Source of the DNA: Thermodesulfobacteriota bacterium
GTDB lineage: Bacteria > Desulfobacterota > BSN033 > UBA1163
Assembly: GCA_030017685.1 (NCBI GenBank)
Contig: JASEHH010000008.1
Coordinates: 1 to 64,000, forward strand
Direction of reading: 5' to 3'
DNA: 64,000 nt
The notes under the pieces are model-generated. The model had not been told where the DNA came from. It searched no databases and was given only the letters and a program-made list of their open reading frames with translations. Of this stretch, positions 40,622 through 49,768 are shown piece by piece (position 1 is the stretch's first letter; every line of letters begins with the position of its first letter). The translations under genes were made by a program, and so were the position numbers.

Positions 40622-42370
40622 CTATTTCTTTCCCTTCAATTCCTCAATCTTCTTCTTCAGCCTTTCCATCTGATCGGGTTTCGGATTCAGGGTGAGCGCC
40701 TTTTCGTAAAACTCCCTTCCCTTCTCCCTCCGGCTCAGTTTGGAATAACCATCTGCCAGATGTTCTGTGATGACGGGATCATTTGGGGTCAGCTGGTTTG
40801 CCTTCTCGAGTTCAATCACCGCCCGCTCGTAGTCCCCGAGTTTGAAATAGGCCCAGCCCAGACTGTCGGTGATATAGCCCATATTGGGTTTTAATGCCAT
40901 CGCCTTCTGAATCAACTGGAGAGCCTCTTCGAGATGGATATCTTTCTCTGCATAGGAGTACCCCAGATAGTTAAGGGCATCGGCGTGATTGGGATCGAGC
41001 CGCAGGGCCTCCTTCATCTCGGAGACCATCTTCTCAAAGTCTCCCATTTTATCATAGAGTGCGCCGAGCTGATAATGGAGGTCAACATTCTCCCTGTTTT
41101 GCGACAGCCCTTTGTTTAGAGTTTGGAGGGCCTTCGGCAACTGCTCCTCTTTTTCGAAGAGAGCGGCGAGAATGAGATAGAGGTCCACCTCTTTTGGTTT
41201 GGCCTGAATCGATTCTTCCATGACTTGAATGGCCTCTCCCATCTTTTTCTGTTTGCTTAACACCAGGACAATGCTTCTCCGGGAGTCAGCAAAGAGATTC
41301 GATTCAGCGGGGATCTTTTTGAATTCCGAAATAGCCAGATCGAGCGCCTCTTTCTCCACATAGGCGGCTCCCAGGTAGTACCTGACCCGGTCGTCTCCGG
41401 GCGTGGCGCCAAGGACAAAGTTAAACTCGAGGATGGCCTGGTCCAGTTTCCCCTGTTCGAGATAGATCAGACCAATCTTTGTCCGGATGTTGAGATCGTC
41501 TGAGCTTGATTTCTGGAGCTCCTGAAATAGGGTCAACGCTTCATCCAGCTTCTTCTCTTTGATATAGGTCTGTCCCAGCCGGTTTCTCGCCCCTTTGTGG
41601 TCTGGATGGAGGGTGAGAATCTTTTGATAAACCTCTGAAGCCTTCCGGGTCTCGTTCCGGATTTCATAGACGATCCCCAGATCCATCAGGGCAGAGATCT
41701 GATTCGGCTCGATGGCGAGCGCCTTTAAAAAATACTCCTCTGCCCTGTCATAAGATTTTGTCTCGGCGTAAATCCTTCCGAGGGAGTAGAAACCGAGTGC
41801 GGAGTTGGGTTCAATTTTTAGAAACTGCTGGAGGAGAAGAATCGCCTTCTCATACTCCCGGCCCTCTGCATAGAGGGAGCTGAGGTAGAGATAGCTTTCA
41901 CGATGCCGGGGCGAAATCTCAATGGCCTTCTTATAGGCGTCGATGGCGAGCTCGTTCTTTTTCAGGGAGGAATATATTCCGCCCAGCAGGAGGTGGGCCG
42001 TCAGGTGAAGGGGGTCCGCACGAACAGCCGCCTGACACTCCTCAATCGCCTCGTTCATGCGTCCCTTATAGATAAAGAGGGAGGCCAGCTCCACGCGGAG
42101 TGAAGGCTCTTTTCCATCGTGGTTAATCGCCTCTCTCAGTTCTTCGATGGCTTCATCGAGCTTTCCCTCCCGCAGTTTTAACTGGGAGAGAAGGAAGTGA
42201 TAATAGGCGCGGGGTTTGGGAGGAGGCGCCTTTTTCTGAAGGGATTCTTTAACCGGTGGAGAAGGGGCTGACTGGGGCGTTGAGGGGTCAGCCTTCTGAG
42301 CACTTGCGCACGAAGTGAGAAGGACAAGGGAAAACAGGACGGAGAGGGCTCTTGCTGTAAAATGTCTCAT
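40622..42370 (-). CDS. TPR-repeat lipoprotein
   Basis: A 582-residue envelope protein with a lipoprotein signal (LVLLTSCAS; Cys near residue 21), a Pro/Ser-rich linker to about 55, then a nearly continuous array of TPRs (about fourteen, for example YLYLSSLYAEGREYEKAILLLQQFLKIEPNSALGFY) to residue 570. Such proteins act as scaffolds in outer-membrane or exopolysaccharide machinery; no partner is present. Encoded alone on the minus strand, it converges on the sulfur carrier gene. Confidence 0.85.
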   Translation of the reverse strand: MRHFTARALSVLFSLVLLTSCASAQKADPSTPQSAPSPPVKESLQKKAPPPKPRAYYHFLLSQLKLREGKLDEAIEELREAINHDGKEPSLRVELASLFIYKGRMNEAIEECQAAVRADPLHLTAHLLLGGIYSSLKKNELAIDAYKKAIEISPRHRESYLYLSSLYAEGREYEKAILLLQQFLKIEPNSALGFYSLGRIYAETKSYDRAEEYFLKALAIEPNQISALMDLGIVYEIRNETRKASEVYQKILTLHPDHKGARNRLGQTYIKEKKLDEALTLFQELQKSSSDDLNIRTKIGLIYLEQGKLDQAILEFNFVLGATPGDDRVRYYLGAAYVEKEALDLAISEFKKIPAESNLFADSRRSIVLVLSKQKKMGEAIQVMEESIQAKPKEVDLYLILAALFEKEEQLPKALQTLNKGLSQNRENVDLHYQLGALYDKMGDFEKMVSEMKEALRLDPNHADALNYLGYSYAEKDIHLEEALQLIQKAMALKPNMGYITDSLGWAYFKLGDYERAVIELEKANQLTPNDPVITEHLADGYSKLSRREKGREFYEKALTLNPKPDQMERLKKKIEELKGKK

Positions 42371-42484
42371 AAATAATTAATAACACTGTTTCTTAATGTA
42401 GTCAACGAAACCGCGGCAGGAGGATCAGGAGGTTAAGATTCTGATTTGAAATTTTTGAAAAACCATTGAAATTTCTGTCATCGT

Positions 42485-42612
42485 TTTCTCGATTTCGGTA
42501 ACGGTTACGAAGCCCGTTTCAGTTACGTAAAAAGAATTAAGAGACGATAAACGTAGCCTTTTATTAACGATACGGGCCTCGTTACCCTTACCGTTAGCCT
42601 TTTATTTTCTAA
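42485..42612. repeat. Family B palindromic element
   Basis: CGGTAACGGTTACGAAGCCC pairs with GGGCCTCGTTACCCTTACCG across a loop containing the shorter TTAAGAGACGATAAACG and TAACGAT segments. The same pieces occur inverted at 37070-37170. The element follows the sigma-54 regulator and ends two bases before its stop. Confidence 0.7.
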
Positions 42613-42616
42613 TCAA

Positions 42617-43981
42617 TTAAGGGGATTCCCCGGAGGGACCCTTCTTTTCGAACCGGTAGAGCGTTCTGGGATTGACCTTTAAAATTTCAGCGGCCGTTTT
42701 TTTATTCCCATTGGTCTGCTTCAATATCTGGACGATATATTCGGCCTTGATCTCATCGAGGGATTTACGGCCCTTTGCCCCTCTTCTGATCAGGAAGGAA
42801 AATCCTTCTATCAAATCTCCGGGAAGATCCTGAGGGGTCAAAAATTCTCCGTCCGCCATGATGACCGCCCTTTCAATGGCGTTCTCCAGTTCCCTGACAT
42901 TTCCCGGCCAGTAATATTCGAGAAGGAGGTTCATCGCCTCTTTCGAGATTCCTTTGATCTCTTTTTTTGCTTCCTTCGAATAGAGATCGAGGAAGTGATA
43001 GGCCAGGAGGGAAATATCTTCCTTTCTTTCTTTCAGGTCCGGGAGGAAGATGGGAAAGACATGGAGCCGGTAGAAGAGATCTTCCCGGAATTTCCCATTC
43101 TTCATATTGGTTTCGAGATCTTCGTTCGTGGCCGCAATCATCCGGACATCGATCTTCGTTCTCTCGGTGCTTCCTATTTTCATCACTTCCTTTTCCTGAA
43201 GGACCCTGAGAAGTTTAACCTGAACGGATGGGAGGACCGTGGAGATTTCATCGAGGAAGAGGGTCCCGCCATGGGCTTCTTCAAACAGCCCTTTCTTGGT
43301 TTGAACCGCTCCGGTGAAGGCGCCGCGAGTGTGACCGAAGAGTTCGCTCTCCACAAGGGTTTCGGGAATGGCGCTGCAATTGAAAGGGATAAAAGGCTGA
43401 TCCGTCCTCGGGCTGTTGTAATGGATGGCCTTGGCAACGAGTTCTTTCCCGGTTCCGCTCCCTCCGTAAATGATGACCGTGCTGCTGCTCGAAGCCACCT
43501 TTTCGATGAGGGAGAAGACCTCCTGCATCTTCCGGCTTTTTCCGATGATGTTGGAGAACTCGAATTTTTTTCTTACCTCCATTCTCAGGAGACGGTTCTC
43601 CTGCAGGAGGCGGTTTTCCTGATGGACTTTGGAGATGCGGAGGAGGAGGTCTCTGAGGTCAACGGGCTTGGTGATGTAATCATTGGCCCCGGTCTTCATC
43701 GCCTCCACAGCCGTATCGATCGATCCATAGGCTGTCATCATGATAACCGGCATCTCCGGCCTGGTGCCCTTGATCATCTTAAGAAGTTCCATGCCGTCCA
43801 TCTCCGGCATCATCAGATCGGTTAAGATGAGATCGAAAATATCCTTTTCGATCTTTTCGATCGCCTCCTGACCATTTGGGGCGACTTCGACAGAGAACCC
43901 GCCCATCTGAGCCAGGCCCCTTTGAAGGATCTCCCGGAGAGGGGCTTCATCATCCACCACTAATATCTTTAAGGGCTCCAT
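42617..43981 (-). CDS. NtrC-family sigma-54-dependent response regulator (second)
   Basis: About 454 residues from the ATG at 43981 (an upstream in-frame ATG has no ribosome site; GGAAGCAGG precedes this one). Receiver with Asp55 (LILTDLMMPEMDG), AAA+ domain with GGSGTGKELVAKAIH and GAFTGA loop, and a Fis-type helix-turn-helix NKKTAAEILKVNPRTLYRF. No kinase is adjacent. It diverges from the HD-GYP regulator gene, 118 bases apart, suggesting shared control or a common signal system. Target promoters are unknown. Confidence 0.95.
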   Translation of the reverse strand: MEPLKILVVDDEAPLREILQRGLAQMGGFSVEVAPNGQEAIEKIEKDIFDLILTDLMMPEMDGMELLKMIKGTRPEMPVIMMTAYGSIDTAVEAMKTGANDYITKPVDLRDLLLRISKVHQENRLLQENRLLRMEVRKKFEFSNIIGKSRKMQEVFSLIEKVASSSSTVIIYGGSGTGKELVAKAIHYNSPRTDQPFIPFNCSAIPETLVESELFGHTRGAFTGAVQTKKGLFEEAHGGTLFLDEISTVLPSVQVKLLRVLQEKEVMKIGSTERTKIDVRMIAATNEDLETNMKNGKFREDLFYRLHVFPIFLPDLKERKEDISLLAYHFLDLYSKEAKKEIKGISKEAMNLLLEYYWPGNVRELENAIERAVIMADGEFLTPQDLPGDLIEGFSFLIRRGAKGRKSLDEIKAEYIVQILKQTNGNKKTAAEILKVNPRTLYRFEKKGPSGESP

Positions 43982-44099
43982 ACACCTGCTTCCGTAGAAT
44001 ATAAATATGTTTATCAAAAAACCTTCTCGAAATCAAATGAAATTTGAAATGAAATTTGGGGTTGACTCCTGCTCCATTTCTTATTAAATAGATAGGCAT

Positions 44100-45122
44100 A
44101 TGAAGGAAGAGCGGATATTGATTGTTGATGATGAGGAGGTCATCTGCAACGTTTTAGACCGGAGGTTGACGAGGGAAGGGTATTTCTGCACTACGGCCCA
44201 TAACGGAAAGGAAGCCCTCAACCATTTTTATAAAGATTCTTTTTCCCTCATCATCTCCGATATCAAAATGCCTGAGATGACCGGGATTGAACTATTGCAG
44301 AAGGTAAAAGCCATTGACCCCAAGATGAAGATGATCATGGTGACCGCCTACCCAGAGATCGATCTGGCGGTGAATGCGATGAGACTGGGGGCTTATGATT
44401 TCATCATCAAGCCGGCCGACCTTGACCTGATCGTCATGAGCGTGAAGAAAGCCCTTGAGAGCAAGCGACTCGAAGAGGAGATCGAGGCTTATCACAATCA
44501 TATGGAAGAACTGGTGGAGGAACGGACCATAAAACTTAAGCAGGCTTATCGGACTCTGAAAAAAGCCCATCTGGATTCGGTAAAAGTTCTGGCTGAGGCG
44601 ATCGATGCGAAAGACCCATATACCCGGGGGCATTCCGACCGGGTGAAACGGATGAGCCTGGCGATCGCCAAGAAGATGGGTTTTTCGGAAGAGAGGCTGG
44701 AGAATCTGGAATATGGAGCGCTTCTTCACGATATCGGCAAGATCGGCATCAAGGACGAGGTCCTTCAGAAGCAGACCCCGCTGAGTTCCGAAGAATACCA
44801 ATATATTCAGGAGCACCCGCTGATCGGAGTGAAGATTGTGGAGGGGGTGGAATTTTTTAAGGATAAGATTCCGATGATCCGTCACCACCATGAACATTAT
44901 GATAGCAATGGTTATCCCGACGGGCTGGCAGGCGAGGCCATCCCCCTGGAGGCACGGATCATCAGCCTTCCTGATGCGTTTGATGCCATGACGAGTGCAA
45001 GACCCCATCGAGGGGTGATGCCCCTTCAGGATGTCCTTGCGGAACTGGAGAAGTTCAAAGGCAAACAGTTCGACCCGAAGGTGCTTGAGATTTTCCTGCG
45101 GGAGAAGATTTATAAATTATAA
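44100..45122 (+). CDS. Response regulator with HD-GYP cyclic di-GMP phosphodiesterase domain
   Basis: 340 residues. The N-terminal receiver has Asp55-equivalent in SLIISDIKMPEMTG. A coiled-coil linker (EEEIEAYHNHMEELVEERTIKLKQAY) connects to the HD-GYP domain, about 165-335: DPYTRGHSDRVKRMS, LLHDIGKIGIKDEVL, HHHEHYDSNGYPDGLAGEAIPLEARI. The HD and GYP residues are complete, so hydrolysis of cyclic di-GMP is likely. It faces away from the NtrC-like gene with 118 bases between. Confidence 0.95.
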   Translation: MKEERILIVDDEEVICNVLDRRLTREGYFCTTAHNGKEALNHFYKDSFSLIISDIKMPEMTGIELLQKVKAIDPKMKMIMVTAYPEIDLAVNAMRLGAYDFIIKPADLDLIVMSVKKALESKRLEEEIEAYHNHMEELVEERTIKLKQAYRTLKKAHLDSVKVLAEAIDAKDPYTRGHSDRVKRMSLAIAKKMGFSEERLENLEYGALLHDIGKIGIKDEVLQKQTPLSSEEYQYIQEHPLIGVKIVEGVEFFKDKIPMIRHHHEHYDSNGYPDGLAGEAIPLEARIISLPDAFDAMTSARPHRGVMPLQDVLAELEKFKGKQFDPKVLEIFLREKIYKL

Positions 45123-45322
45123 CTGCGAGATAAATACATGGAATAATGGAAGATTGGAATACTGGAAGGTTGGGTTTGTATTACAGTTTGCAAAAGTAAT
45201 AAATCTTCCCCATTATTCCCTGTGTGCCGACAGGCAGGCATTATTCCAACATTCCATGCAAAACGGAACGATACGGGTACTGATGAGGTTTAGATATTCC
45301 CGGTAGGTATAGCGTCAAGATT
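45123..45322. repeat. GGAATAnTGGAA word palindrome
   Basis: One arm (45137-45175, TGGAATAATGGAAGATTGGAA) and its complement (45212-45260, ATTATTCCAACATTCC) flank a loop including CAGGCAGGC. The words match those at 37742-37890. A poorly supported start region for the next gene follows. Confidence 0.55.
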
Positions 45323-46309
45323 ATGCCAGCCAATCTCACCCCCCAGTATTTAGAAGCAGAGGCCAAGTTCAAGCAGGCCAAATCCGTTCCCGAAAAGATC
45401 AAGGCCCTTGAGGTGATGATGGCTGTCATCCCGAAGCACAAAGGGACGGAGAGGCTCCGGGGGCAACTGAAGTCCCGGATGGCCAAGTTGAAAGAGGAGC
45501 TTCAAAAAAAACCCGCGGTCAGCAGGGCAGAGCAGGCCTATAATGTCAAAAGAGAGGGTGCGGCCCAGGTGGTGCTTCTGGGCCTTCCCAATACGGGAAA
45601 GTCGAACCTCTTCACCCACCTCACCCATGCTCCTTCCGAGGTCGCGGATTACCCTTTTACCACACAGAAACCCATTCCGGGGATGATGAAGTTTGAGAAC
45701 CTCCAGATTCAACTGGTGGATGCGCCGCCCATCCAGATGGACCGGATCGAGCCCGGATTTCCCAATCTCATAAGGAACGCCAATGCCGTTCTCATCGTAC
45801 TTGACCTGACAGATGATCCCGTCTTCCAGATGGAGGTCCTTCTTGAAGAGTTGAACCGGATGAAGATAAAAATAGGAGATAAAGACCCGGTCCATTCCAT
45901 CGAGGAAGGGTGGGTTTTTAAAAAGGCGTTTCTTCTTGGGAATAAGGCTGATCTCAGGAATGCGACGGATGGACTCCGGGCGCTCGAGGGCCATTTCAAG
46001 GGAGAATGGATGGTCCTGCCGGTCTCTGCAAAGGAGGAGATGAATTTCGAAGAGGTGAGGAAAGAAGTCTATGGCCGCCTGGATATCCTCCGGGTCTATA
46101 CCAAAATTCCAGGGAAAGAGCCAGACCTGACAGAGCCTGTGATTCTGAGGAGGGGAAGCACGATCGAAGATGTGGCCCTTTCGGTTCATAAGGATTTCGC
46201 CGCCAAACTGAGGTATGCCCGGGTCTGGGGGTCGGGGAAATTTGACGGCCAGATGGTGAAGAGGGACTATCGGGTGAGCGAGGGCGATGTGATTGAGCTG
46301 CATCTTTGA
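45323..46309 (+). CDS. Obg/DRG-like GTPase with TGS domain
   Basis: A 328-residue TRAFAC GTPase. G1 is GLPNTGKSNLF (near residue 91), G4 GNKADL; the usual DxxG G3 is VDAPPI, as is seen in this bacterial/archaeal TGS subgroup. The N-terminal 80 residues are a helical coiled coil (LEAEAKFKQAKSVPEKIKALEVMM) and the last 65 are a TGS domain (RRGSTIEDVALSVHKDFAAKLRYARVWGSGKFDGQMV). Members bind ribosomes or RNA, but no specific function is assigned. Single gene, short leader, weak ribosome site. Confidence 0.88.
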   Translation: MPANLTPQYLEAEAKFKQAKSVPEKIKALEVMMAVIPKHKGTERLRGQLKSRMAKLKEELQKKPAVSRAEQAYNVKREGAAQVVLLGLPNTGKSNLFTHLTHAPSEVADYPFTTQKPIPGMMKFENLQIQLVDAPPIQMDRIEPGFPNLIRNANAVLIVLDLTDDPVFQMEVLLEELNRMKIKIGDKDPVHSIEEGWVFKKAFLLGNKADLRNATDGLRALEGHFKGEWMVLPVSAKEEMNFEEVRKEVYGRLDILRVYTKIPGKEPDLTEPVILRRGSTIEDVALSVHKDFAAKLRYARVWGSGKFDGQMVKRDYRVSEGDVIELHL

Positions 46310-46490
46310 AACCAGTTCGGAGTAATGAGTTCGCCTGTCCGTCCGGTAGGCGGGGAGTTCGGAGATCAGAAAAAAATAAAAAAGGTCGGAGTTCGGAGTA
46401 ATGAGTTCGGAGTTTTTCAAAAAATTTTCAAGTCTTTTTTATTTTACACAATTACTCCGAACCCCGAACTCTGAACTCCGAACTTATCAT
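46310..46490. repeat. Large TTCGGAGT word palindrome
   Basis: Left words GTTCGGAGTAATGAGTTCG repeat over 46314-46415 and complementary words (ACTCCGAACTCTGAACTCC) over 46450-46485, around a T-rich loop. It abuts the start of the next gene and leaves no normal ribosome site. Confidence 0.65.
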
Positions 46491-47336
46491 TTGACGAGAA
46501 GAAATTTTTTTCGGTGGATTTTAGGATTATCATTCCTTCCCATTTTCCCTTTCTATGTTCGGGAAACAGGAGCAAATTCCTATTCTGCATCGAGAGGGGA
46601 GAGAAGATCCATTGCCGAATTCTTTAAAGGGGAAGGACTCTCTTACGAGGTCGGGTTCTGGCTTTTTAAAAGGGCGGCCCTGGGTAAATTGAGCTTTAAA
46701 GAGATGGAGAAGAAAGGCCGTTACATGGCCATCCTTCAGGCGGAAACACTGGGCGTTCTGGGATTCGTTGTTCGTTATCGGGTGGACACCTACCGTTCCG
46801 TGATGGAAGAGGTGGATGGCGGGAGGCGTCTCAGAGCCCTGTCTTTCGAAGAGGATGTGAAGATCGGGGAGAGGCTGAGACGAAAAACCCATCTTTTCGA
46901 TTATCAGAAGATGAGATGGATTCAAACGAAACTGAAAAAGGACGGGACCTTGGTGAAGACGGAAGAGGGGATCCCTTCCGGAAAGATCTATGATGATTTT
47001 TTGACCGCCTCTTACAATTTCCGGTATGGCGTTTATGGAGAAATAGACAGGGGCAAGAGATATTCCGTTGCTACCTTTCCAAGAAAGGGTTCGAGCGCTT
47101 ATGAAGTGAGCGTGGCATCCAGGGAGGATGAGGAAAAGAGAAGGAGATCGGAAAAATTGAAAGACGGGAAGGAGTACTATCTTAAACTTGCATTAGATCC
47201 CGAAATCACCCATTCAAAAGAAGGCCTGATTGAGGGGTGGTTGTCAAAAGAACTCTGTCCCACCGAGGGGACAATTCGGGATGTCGTCCTGTTCGGGGAT
47301 GTGACAGGAAGGCTGATCAACAAAGTTCGGAGTTAA
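46491..47336 (+). CDS. Secreted DUF3108-like protein with twin-arginine-like signal
   Basis: About 280 residues. The start is uncertain: I take TTG at 46491 because everything upstream is palindromic repeat. The N-terminus TRRNFFRWILGLSFLPIFPF has two arginines and a hydrophobic core, so it may be a Tat or Sec signal. The middle and end (VGFWLFKRAALGKLSF ... DFLTASYNFRYGVYGEIDRGKRYSVATFPRK ... PTEGTIRDVVLFGDVTGRL) resemble DUF3108 proteins, beta-rich envelope proteins of unknown role. It is followed by a small DUF4911 gene. Confidence 0.6.
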   Translation: MTRRNFFRWILGLSFLPIFPFYVRETGANSYSASRGERRSIAEFFKGEGLSYEVGFWLFKRAALGKLSFKEMEKKGRYMAILQAETLGVLGFVVRYRVDTYRSVMEEVDGGRRLRALSFEEDVKIGERLRRKTHLFDYQKMRWIQTKLKKDGTLVKTEEGIPSGKIYDDFLTASYNFRYGVYGEIDRGKRYSVATFPRKGSSAYEVSVASREDEEKRRRSEKLKDGKEYYLKLALDPEITHSKEGLIEGWLSKELCPTEGTIRDVVLFGDVTGRLINKVRS

Positions 47337-47448
47337 TAAGAGTGACCTAAAGTGACTAAAGTGCCTAAAATGCCTAAAGTTTAAAATCTTTTCTCACTTT
47401 AGTTCACTTCAAACTTTAGATCACTTTAGTCACTTTTACCATCGCAGA
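47337..47448. repeat. AAAGTGCCTAAAGTG word palindrome
   Basis: GTGACCTAAAGTGACTAAAG words at 47341-47383 pair with CTTTAGTTCACTTC...CTTTAGATCACTTTAG at 47397-47435. It is another short-word palindrome with a unique word, located between two same-strand genes. Confidence 0.6.
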
Positions 47449-47694
47449 ATGGACACTCATTCAAAATATTTTAGGCTGAGGCGGAAGGATATCGCCTATT
47501 TCAAGTTCATCATCGAATCGCACGAGGGGATGGCTGTGGTGAGAACGAAAGACCCTCATGAAGCGATTGTGGAATTAATGATTGCGCCGGGCTGGGAAAA
47601 GGATGTGGAGGAGGTTTTGGATGGACTCAGAGGAGAGATGACCATTGAACCTTTAGAGATGGAATATTTTCCCAATAAAAATGGTCGGTCTTAA
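47449..47694 (+). CDS. DUF4911 small protein
   Basis: An 81-residue cytoplasmic protein with the DUF4911 pattern: YFRLRRKDIAYFKFIIESHEGMAVVRTKD and IVELMIAPGWEKDVEEVLDGL. The family, common in Desulfobacterota, has no known function. The start ATG lies after repeat sequence with no strong ribosome site. TldD follows after a 188-bp inverted-repeat element. Confidence 0.7.
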   Translation: MDTHSKYFRLRRKDIAYFKFIIESHEGMAVVRTKDPHEAIVELMIAPGWEKDVEEVLDGLRGEMTIEPLEMEYFPNKNGRS

Positions 47695-47762
47695 ATCCGA
47701 AGCACAAAGCACGAATTTCGAAACAAGCACGAATGTTCAAAATTTAAATGACAGAAACCTAA

Positions 47763-47950
47763 TACCTAAATTGAGCGATTTATTATCCTAAATGTAGCCG
47801 CAACCTTCCCGCTGCGCCGGAGCGCATGCGAGGCGAGTAGGTTGCGTGATTTTATCGGAAACGATTTCTCACCCAAGGGGTGAGAGGAAACCGCCCCGGT
47901 AAACCGGGACGACTACAGGTTCCTTTCAAAAGAATCGCTCAATTTAGGTA
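47763..47950. repeat. 188-bp MITE-like element with perfect 18-bp terminal inverted repeats
   Basis: TACCTAAATTGAGCGATT (47763-47780) is exactly matched by its complement at 47933-47950. Inside are three further hairpins: CGCAACCT...AGGTTGCG, TCACCCAAGGGGTGA and CCCCGGTAAACCGGG. There is no reading frame. TA at both outer edges could be a target duplication. It lies in the tldD leader. Confidence 0.8.
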
Positions 47951-47977
47951 ATAGTCACCTCAAATCAGGGGAATAGA

Positions 47978-49396
47978 ATGACAGAACATATTCCGTTTGA
48001 GAAGATTCTAAAGGAGGCCCTCAAGGAGGGTGGGGAGTTTGCGGATCTCTTCTTTGAGCAGACCTATTCGGTTGTGGTCGTCTGTGAAGAGGATCGTATC
48101 GAAAAGATGATTTCGGGCCAGGACACGGGAGTGGGACTTCGGGTCCTTTTCGATGGAAGAACCTTTTACAGTTTTACCAACCGGCTGGAAGAAGAGGGCC
48201 TTCTTGATTTGGCCAGGGTGGTCAGCCGCGCAGTTAAAGAAGACCGTGGAGAAAGGATCTTCAATCTCCTCCATCAGGGAAAGGCTGCTCCCTCCGCCCC
48301 TTCGGTTCATTCTCCCCTTGCGCCGATTGAGAAACATCCCCGGGGGATTCCGGTCGGAGAGAAGGTTTCAATGGTGAATCGGGCCAATGAGGTTGCACGG
48401 AAACTCGATTCCCGGGTCCGCCAGGTCAAGGTCCTCTACCGGGATGTGAGCCAATCTCTTTCCATTGCCAATTCGGAAGGTTTATGGATAGAGGGGGAGA
48501 GAGTGGGGACGGTCTTTTCCGTTCAGGTTGTTGCCTCTCAAGAGGAGATCATCCAGACCGGATACGAACCGATAGGAGGAACGACGGGCTTTGAGCTCTT
48601 CGACCTCTGCCCTCCGGAGCGAGTGGCTGAGATAGCGGCAGAGAGATCACTCCTCATGCTATCGGCAAGGAAGGCTCCCATGGGGAGAATGGCCGTTGTC
48701 CTGTCGAGCGATGCAGGTGGGACGATGATCCATGAAGCCATTGGACATGGACTGGAGGCAGACCTGGCTCAACAGGGCCTCTCCGTCTATTCAAAGAAGA
48801 TTGGAGAGAAAGTAGCCTCTTCTCTGATCACCGTAGTCGATGATTCCAAACTCTCACAAAAGAGAGGTTCTTATGCCTTTGATGACGAGGGAGTTGTTTC
48901 TCAAAGGACAGTCTTGGTAGAAGGAGGAATCTTAAAGAGGTATCTTTACGATCGTCTTACCGCCTTCAAAGACGGTGTTTCATCAACCGGAAACGGAAGG
49001 AAGGAATCCTATCATCACAAACCCGTTCCCAGGATGAGCAACACTCTCATTCTTCCAGGGATCACGAAGCCCGAAGAGATCATCCGCTCTGTGGAGAAGG
49101 GTTTATTCGTGAAGAAGATGGGCGGCGGGCAGGTCAATACGGTCAATGGTGATTTTGTCTTTGAGGTGAGCGAGGGATACCTGATCGAAAAAGGGAGCAT
49201 CGGAGAACCGGTCCGTGGAGCCATTCTGATCGGCAACGGGCCTCAGGTATTAAAAGAGATCGACATGGTCGGCGATGATTTGGGATTCGGAATCGGGACC
49301 TGTGGAAAGGATGGTCAGGGCGTCCCGGTTGCAGACGCCCAACCCACGCTGAGGATTCCGGAGATCGTTGTGGGAGGACGGGAGAACCCTGATTAA
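47978..49396 (+). CDS. tldD: TldD/PmbA family metalloprotease
   Basis: A zinc protease acting on peptides such as microcin precursors or tRNA-like regulators in other bacteria. The catalytic motif HEAIGHGLEADLA (HExxxH) lies near residue 255, with DDEGV and the C-terminal GGGQVNTVNGDFVFEVSEGYLIEKG of the family. 472 residues, right for TldD. The partner PmbA (TldE), which lacks the histidines, is not in the window. The leader contains a MITE-like element; GGGG precedes the ATG. Confidence 0.9.
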   Translation: MTEHIPFEKILKEALKEGGEFADLFFEQTYSVVVVCEEDRIEKMISGQDTGVGLRVLFDGRTFYSFTNRLEEEGLLDLARVVSRAVKEDRGERIFNLLHQGKAAPSAPSVHSPLAPIEKHPRGIPVGEKVSMVNRANEVARKLDSRVRQVKVLYRDVSQSLSIANSEGLWIEGERVGTVFSVQVVASQEEIIQTGYEPIGGTTGFELFDLCPPERVAEIAAERSLLMLSARKAPMGRMAVVLSSDAGGTMIHEAIGHGLEADLAQQGLSVYSKKIGEKVASSLITVVDDSKLSQKRGSYAFDDEGVVSQRTVLVEGGILKRYLYDRLTAFKDGVSSTGNGRKESYHHKPVPRMSNTLILPGITKPEEIIRSVEKGLFVKKMGGGQVNTVNGDFVFEVSEGYLIEKGSIGEPVRGAILIGNGPQVLKEIDMVGDDLGFGIGTCGKDGQGVPVADAQPTLRIPEIVVGGRENPD

Positions 49397-49768
49397 AGAA
49401 GATGGGGAGATGGGGGGATAGGGAGGTGGGGAGAACAAATGCGGATTTCGGATTGCGGAATGCGGAATGAAAACACGAATACAGAGATAGGGAGGTGGGG
49501 AGACGCGGTGATAAAGTTCGGAGTTTAAAGTTCGGATTTTAGATTTTGGATTTAAAAACTTGAAACTTGCATCTTGAACCTTGCAACTTGCAACTATCTA
49601 CACCTAACACTGATTAAATCGTAAAAAGGTCATTCCCGTGAAAACGGGAATCCAGAGAATTCTAACTACTTGAAAATGCTGGATTCCTGCTGGAGTTTAC
49701 CCCGTACTTGATACGGGGCAGGAATGACTGATGATGGGCTTTTCAGACTTTTTACGAGACAATCAACA
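49397..49768. other. 372-base gap: three different repeat classes
   Basis: 49403-49500 repeats GGGAGGTGGGGAGA-like words; 49513-49600 has TTCGGAGT and CTTGCAACTTG words; 49619-49757 is a family C element. No gene or terminator with a U-tract is evident. Confidence 0.6.
49619..49757. repeat. Family C element, copy 1 (CNNM gene right flank downstream side)
   Basis: Ends TCGTAAAAAGGTC and GACTTTTTACGA; inside, GTCATTCCCG...CGGGAATCC and GGATTCCTGC...GCAGGAATGAC. Contains a CCCCGTACTTGATACGGGG insert absent from copy 2 (51146-51262). Confidence 0.8.

Noticed and set aside
45350-46420. 356-residue frame antisense to the TGS GTPase gene
   Set aside because: Shadow of the GTPase codons; no family signature.
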